Positions 58,161 to 64,000 of a DNA stretch of 64,000 nt are shown one piece after another. The notes below the pieces were generated by a model. That model had not been told where the DNA came from. It saw only the letters and a list, made by a program, of their open reading frames with translations, and did no database searches. The stretch spans positions 2,223,818 to 2,287,817 of the forward strand of contig FJOG01000005.1 in assembly GCA_900073065.1 (NCBI GenBank), in the 5' to 3' direction. The DNA is from Phialocephala subalpina (lineage: Eukaryota; Ascomycota; Leotiomycetes; Helotiales; Mollisiaceae). The number at the start of each line of letters is the position of its first letter. Positions within the stretch are counted from its first letter, which is position 1. Both the position numbers and the translations under genes were made by a program.

Positions 58161-61100
58161 CTATATCCACTCATCAGACTCTTCGGGAGCCTTCTTCCTG
58201 AACAGCGGAACACGTCGCGAGGCAACATCAGCCCTTTTGGTATCGTCCGCCCTACCATCCAGCATTGACTGCCAGTCCTGAGCCGGACCGTAGTATCCAC
58301 TTCTGCGGGGCCTCTCTTCGCTCCTCCTTCTCGACCAAATATTGCTGAATCCCGTCCAGAAATTTCTCAACTCGCCTGCCCAAATCAGACAGAGAGTGAT
58401 GATGATGAAGGTAAGCGGAATTGCGGTCACCCAGAAGACCCATTGCGTGAGTTCCATATTACGGACATCGTTGACGTTCATGCCGAGGATACTAGCCACT
58501 GTACTCAAGGGAAGGAAGATGATTGTAACGATCGTAAATGCGTAAACCGCTGCTTCTTGGCGGTCTTTGTTATAGTCGATATTTTGAATGTTCTGTGCGA
58601 GAGGGTTCTGGTTAGGTGGTCGTTCCAACAAGAGAAAGGGATCAAACATACTCAGGTTTCAAGTTCAGAAGCACGAATATACATGTCCTAGAATGCGCGA
58701 ATCTTTCGGTCAACTAACGATTGGGTCTCTTGGATGAGCAGTCCCTGGACACCACTAGGATCGGTAGGATCAAGATGAGAGCCAGCAAGGTGCGAGCTCT
58801 CGACCGTGGTCAGCCTGTCCGGTCGGTCCACATAGTCGCTTCGAGCCCGCTCGGGATCATAGTCGCTTCGATTACTTTCTCGCGTTCGTGAAACATACGA
58901 AACCTCTGGAGGCGCAGCATATGAGGATCCATGTTCTCGATAAGAGGATCTTTCAATTTGAGATGGCCTAGGAAGCTCGTTTGCACAATACGGAGCTGCT
59001 GGCGGTCCGCCGCGAATTGCTCGTCTTTCGGTGGGTTGAGTGAGCAGTTTAGGGTATGTGAGAATGCGACTTTGATGCATCAAATTATCTAAGATGACTA
59101 TGATTTCCTGTTTGAAAGAAGTGATCTTGTCCTGATGACCTCGATCTAAAGGGTTACTCTCGATGTTTGACTCCTACGAATTAATGAGCCTTGAAATGGT
59201 ACAGCATTGAAACTGAAGGGGAAGGGACGAACAAGAATGCTCAGATATTCTAGGTACGTATCGCTGATGTCCAGAAGCTGTGTTTTTGTGGATGGTGTAA
59301 TATCCCCTAGAAGTACCAGATTTATGAGAGACACAATGTCGGAGGGCATGAATGCAGATCTTCTCACAAGGCTCAAATGGGCTATGCCACGGACGGATTT
59401 TCGCGTGCCTTCACTTATCAGAGAGCTACAGATGTCGCTCTGCACTTCAAACGCCGCGATGTGCCTGTCCTTGACACAAAACGGAAGAGCCATTAAAAGA
59501 TGCAGCCATGCTCTTGGGAACTCTTCGGATAGCTCGATTATAGACCTATTGGAAGTGGTTGCTTCAGAAAATATATCTTGAAATAAATTGTCTCTCGAGT
59601 AACGCTGTCAAGCCAAGTGAGAATTCCTATTAGGTGTCGTTATTTGCGCAGAGGCCGAGCGCCACGGGAGAAACTACTCTCACCGTCCTGATTGGCGGTA
59701 GACTCTTTGAAGGAAGAAGACTTGACTGGGGAGATTGCCTAGTTCATGTGTTAGCTTGATGAAAGCCCCAAAAGTCAGCTAATTGATTAAAAACTGAGAA
59801 AGTACTCGATCACCAGTAGTCCACTGGAAGACCGACGATGCTTCTCCGATTGATATCGGGAAAGGAGATCAACGCAGAACTATAATAAAGGAAGACACGT
59901 ACCATTATCAGGCTATAGATCGCGCCCCAGAGCTTCCCCACTGTATGGCCATCGAAGCAAGAGGGCAGAAAGAATGAGAATAGTAGCTCTGCCCTATATA
60001 CGACGTCAGCCTGAATCTCGTAAATCTTGCGGTATTCGTCGTCTTGTTCTGCTAAGGCTATGATTTTGTCCTCCTCTTTCCCAAGAAAAGTGTACACCTC
60101 TTTCCGGGAATGCTGGGGGCATTCTTTGTAGGCTAGATTCTCGACGAAGCTAGTGTTGCGTTTGAGAAAACGATCCATTTCCTTGAGGTCGCCTTTTAAA
60201 TTCAGTTCCGACATATTCCCATTTTGAAGATTTTCCGAGTGGGTAATCACTTCTTGGTCAGGCCACGTAGTACAATCGATCTGGTTCATCCAAGCAAATA
60301 CGTGAAAAGTAGGTTTCTTGGTCACAGGCTGTTTGACTTTAAGATCAGCTGGTTGGTTCTTACCGGCTGTATCTGGATGCAACCTAGAAGACTTTGTAGT
60401 TTCAACATCAGTTTGAACAGGCGCCGTGCTACGTTCTGCAGCTGATGGATCATTTTCGGTGCGTTTGATTGTCGGTGAGACCGTCTGGCCCAAGTCCGAT
60501 TCCCGGGGAGGCGCCTTTTCACTCAACTGAGAAAATTCCGTGGCTAACAGGATACCTCCTACAGGCTCCTTCACGTTTGGACTTATGTTGGTTAATAGGA
60601 TACTTTAAAATCATTCGAGACAGGTGACTAAAATTACCTTGTCTCAAGATGAATACGAACAATGGCCTTGCAAGCTTGAGCATGAATATTCGGCCAATCA
60701 TCTGGTATGATGGGTTTTCCGTTGTGGGAGAATTGTATCCTTCTGGGCCAATATTCCCAGAAGTGCGACAGGCATGCCTGCTCTCGTCTGCACTTGAATT
60801 GGTGGCGCTATCGAAAAGGAAGTACTCACAAACCATGACTGACATTCATCTACTGGGAATGACCAATGTAGAGAACTGCTCCCTGTGACGAGCAACTGTT
60901 TTGGACGTCCAGTCTGAGTACCCGGCAGTCTTGCTACACTCGGCTCTACCAAGACTGAAATGGATTTGCCAATGAGAGACTGAATGGATGTCCAAGAACA
61001 TGTGATCAAAAGAGCTGTCTCGGCAACCATGAATGTTTAAAAATAATGGGGTCTAAGTTCTGACGTACAGTGGTCGGTAGGCAGCTCGTTTTCCCCCCAA

Positions 61101-62476
61101 ATGGGGCCCCACGGTTTGTTTAGATCCTTGCATCGATTAAAAATCCGCGAGTAATCTTCCCGAAAAGCTCAGTTTCCGGTTATTTGAGCCCGGGCCGTTT
61201 CGCACCTCTTTATCGGATCTTATACTACCAGAGCTTGCCCCCACCGCACGTCCTCATAGAGCCCTATAGGGGAAAAAACGACCAGTGCCACTGGTCGATT
61301 ACAATGCACCAAAGTTGAGCAGTATGAAAGCAGTGCTTAGTAGTCGTCCCAGGTATTTGACACACAGCTTGCTGCATGTCCCTAGCCTTTCTCACCAAAG
61401 AAAAGCGTGTTTGTAGCAAGGTTCTGATTAGATAACTGGAGGCTGGAAGCCCAATTAATGCTCCTGAGCATTTTTGCAAGCAAAAATACGGAAAACACAT
61501 CCAAGTCACGGTCCTAGATTGTGGACTGCCGGGACTATGTCCCGGAACCGTAGTACCTTTTTGCTGGTAGATACTAGGGACTATGAATCCCACCTTGGCT
61601 CCCCCGGAAGTCTGGAAAGGTTTCCAGAATTTCCTCCGCACACGAGTAAAGACCTTGATATGGCAGCCCTCTCACCCTCTGTGAGTCCGGAGATATGGCT
61701 GCATCCGGTCTCGAACTTATCGAAATTCATATGAACGTCTTCAATTGGATCCACCGGAAGACAGACCGTGCTCCACTTCGAGAGCTTTGGCCTGTATCTT
61801 GTGATACTGCCAATTCCGCCGTCTGAAAGCCTTCAATCGATCCGTCTCCTGTGTAATGGGATCGAAACACTCGTAGAACCTTTCCTGCCTGGGGGTCGTT
61901 AAAGTTGACGCCGGACGGGGGATCCTGCATCTCGCCTTCTGATAAATAGGAAACGGAGCCGGCAGTACTCCCGCGGCTCAGATCGCTCCTAGTGTGTCGA
62001 GACAAGCTAAAAAAATAGGTATCCGCGTCCAGTTCGTCTTCTGTTTGCATGGGGCGCATATGCCAATGACTTCGTGAGCGAGATTGGGTCCGGCTATCGA
62101 ATCTTTCATCGTCCGAGCTAAGACTCGAAAGAGACGTGTGTTCCCCAAAAGTTACGGTATGGAAAGTTGGTTCCCTCTCGACCACTAGTGGAGGACTAGC
62201 AAAGGTTCTTCTTGGAGGGCTAACAGGTCTTCTCCTAAGTGAATCTTGTTGCGGTTCTCCCCGACTCACTTCTGCCGGGGCGAATGCATCAGGGTTTTCA
62301 TCTTCAAAACGCACAGGTAAAGTTGCAGCCCGACGAGGCGGAGGAAGAGGATGACCGTTACTGTAGCCTCGTTCGGCATTGATGTGACTGTTCGGGTAAC
62401 GTGCGTTCGCAGGGGTTGACAGATCGCGACGGGTTCCGAGGTCGACCTCTTCTTCGTCTTCATAGAAAGAACTCAT
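58161..62476 (-). pseudogene. CorA-like Mg2+ transporter family gene, inactivated
   Basis: A large member of the fungal CorA-like family (membrane divalent-cation transporters and relatives). The last exon keeps the family core: NKDRQEAAVYAFTIVTIIFL, then GMNVNDVRNM (the GMN signature) and a second membrane helix (WVFWVTAIPLTFIIITLCLI). Upstream exons follow the family (CFPYFCLQKCSGALIGLP; AQLWCIVID; LPFCVKDRH). Good introns lie at 60829-60778, 60637-60582, 59902-59739, 59683-59605, 59232-59174 and 58651-58593. Lesions: a one-base deletion near 61740, another near 61660, a roughly 250-bp insertion near 61031-61290, a TAG codon at 58690-58688 and a TGA (for a tryptophan) at 58654-58652. It therefore cannot encode the full protein. 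Confidence 0.8.
61031..61290. mobile_element. Insertion interrupting the CorA-like gene
   Basis: Between the codons for AQLWCIVID and ALLITCSW, which are adjacent in family members, lies about 250 bp of unrelated sequence. One end reads TACAGTGGTCGG and the other ends in a 19-bp perfect palindrome (CGACCAGTGCCACTGGTCG, 61279-61297). The ends are weakly inverted (CAGTGGTCG / CGACCAGTG), suggesting a small non-autonomous DNA element, possibly Tc1/pogo-like. No convincing target duplication was found. Confidence 0.4.
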
Positions 62477-62830
62477 CTTGATTTTAGAATGTTGGTGAAT
62501 CGAGGTTTGAAACTCCAGTCGAGATCTGCTGCTGCTGCTGGAGTATAAGAAGGCGCGAAGCCCCGGTAGTGGGCTGGCATGATGTGCAGATACTATTGCA
62601 AAGCTGCAGGTTAGTAACAGTAGGAGTAGGTCAATTGCAACGTTCTTCTGCCCCCGTCAACGAATCAACAGAACAGCCCCCAACATGCACGACCACACGA
62701 TATCAACTCGGCGGCCAGATAGGAACACAAGCAAAAGCAGATGCAGCTGGTGGCTATCTCCCACTACTAAGACTGGCACATCAGTCGGACTCAACTTTTT
62801 TTTTCGCTGGTTCCGTTTTAGTATTTAGAC
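62477..62830. other. Upstream of the CorA-like pseudogene
   Basis: Former promoter region. No gene recognised. Confidence 0.4.
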
Positions 62831-63060
62831 GTGAGCAGCTATCGCTTTAACCTGAGCTAAGGGTGAGCATGCCTAAGCACGGCCAGAGCTCGGCCTAAGC
62901 AACCTGAGCACATGGCAAAGTCAGCTTGAGTATGCCCTAAAAGGCTATTCTCGAACCCAAAGGGGCTCGTTCTGGCTCCTTTGATGTTCGGCTACATTTT
63001 TCTCGTCGCGTTTTAAAGCACAAATCCCATTTTGGCTCCTTTGCGACTAAGATCCCTTCG
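62831..63060 (+). repeat. Boundary repeat, copy 2
   Basis: Contains CCTGAGCTAAGGGTGAGCA and CTCGGCCTAAGC, resembling the minus strand of 13341-13480. Repeated TTGGCTCCTTTG words occur within it. It sits directly before the terminal AT-rich block. Confidence 0.5.
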
Positions 63061-63079
63061 AAGCCATTTTTGGATCCAC

Positions 63080-64000
63080 ATTCGCTTGTATACATGTAAT
63101 AAGTAGTTTAGCCTCATTATTTCTTTAATGTTTAGTTTATACCAAGAATAGAAATTTGAGGATATAATTATTAGATATTAATTTTCTATATTATTTTTTA
63201 ATTTTTTTATTTTTATTAATAAAATGAAATTATATATATAATTAATAAAATATATATAATAATTTATTATATAATAACTCATTGGATAATTATTTATTAT
63301 ATATTAATTTATTATATAATTTAATTATTTATATTTTATTAAAAATAAAATCCTTTTATATTTATAATAATAATTTTTTTTATAATTTCGATAATTTGAT
63401 TTATACGAATTATTTTATTAATTCCAAAAACCAAATTATAACTTTAAAATCCAATTAAAAATTAATTTAAATTAACGTAAAAATAGTTTCTTATAAAATT
63501 ATAAAATTATAAAATTAATTAAATATATTCGAATAATATTTTTTTATTTATAATTATATATATAATTTTATATTTCCTATATAATATTTTTATAATCAAG
63601 GTTTTTTTAACCTTAATTATTAATATTATAATTATAATAATAATACCAATTAATTAATTATATAATTTTTATATTTTCGCTTATAAATCCTATTGATAAA
63701 TTATTATTCCGATTTATAATAATCGAATTTTATATCAAAATAAACCAAATAATAATTATTCGTATATTTAAATTCTTTCGATAAATAATTATTTCGATTA
63801 TATAATCAAATTAAAATAAGAAGTTTATAAAGCCTTTTAATAATTCTTAAACTAATAATAAATTAATATTTAATATTAAACTCGTTATTTTTATTAATAA
63901 TATAAATAATATTTTAATTATTTTTATAGATTTTATATTTCCTTAGAATTTTCCTATGAATTTTTTTATCGAAAACCAAAATAAATAAAAGTTTATCGTA
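63080..64000. repeat. AT-rich block, probable RIP-degraded repeat
   Basis: Near-pure A/T sequence with dense TpA and no coding frames, continuing beyond the window. Confidence 0.7.

Noticed and set aside
1..64000. A biosynthetic gene cluster, considered because of the accessory setting
   Set aside because: No PKS, NRPS, terpene cyclase, P450 or tailoring gene is visible; the neighbours have unrelated roles.

Overview
The window looks like nuclear DNA of a filamentous ascomycete (Pezizomycotina). Spliceable genes have short introns of about 45-125 nt with GTAAGT-like donors and CTAAC/CTGAC-type branch sites. The gene families (Clr5 domain, fungal GT2 synthase, GWT1, Kin4-type kinase, CVNH, GH115, fungal CorA-like) also fit. 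Moderately GC-balanced gene islands alternate with very AT-rich blocks (1-620, 11131-13340, 51930-52790, 63080-64000) of the kind left by repeat-induced point mutation (RIP). I cannot name the species; Leotiomycetes would fit but is only an inference.

Left third (1-13.4 kb), accessory. A fungal-specific transcription-factor-like gene without a visible zinc cluster (2556-3928); a solo LTR with a perfect 5-bp target duplication (4372-4562); degraded repeats; a broken CVNH lectin gene (about 6.2-6.7 kb); a Clr5-domain gene on the minus strand (7267-9029) carrying an internal tandem exon duplication with a one-base lesion, plus a decayed partial copy just downstream; a truncated GH115 fragment (9.6-10.4 kb); then an AT-rich block with an assembly gap.

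Middle (13.9-24 kb). A four-exon gene ending in a retropepsin-like DTGSD domain; a cluster of at least five decayed copies of one unrecognised minus-strand gene (about 17.0-21.6 kb), one split by an 813-bp transposon with terminal inverted repeats; an acidic 213-aa ORF; and a conserved-looking disordered protein (22.8-24.0 kb).

Core-like part (29.5-47.9 kb). A family 2 glycosyltransferase, a two-exon protein of unknown function, GWT1 (GPI-anchor inositol acyltransferase) and a Kin4/KfsA-type kinase, separated by long stretches where I see no convincing gene (24-29.5, 31.3-35.9 and 40.2-44.0 kb).

Right part (49-64 kb), accessory again. A fungal membrane-protein gene with an internal deletion; an AT-rich block; an intact 498-aa ORF whose C-terminus is a clear histone H2A-like fold, the most interesting object here; a three-exon gene with a STAND-type N-terminal region but no NTPase; and a large CorA-like gene inactivated by at least five lesions. 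A short repeat marks the gene/AT-rich boundary at both 13.4 and 62.9 kb in opposite orientation. The accessory genes do not form an evident pathway; the shared theme is duplication, mutation and decay next to AT-rich DNA.
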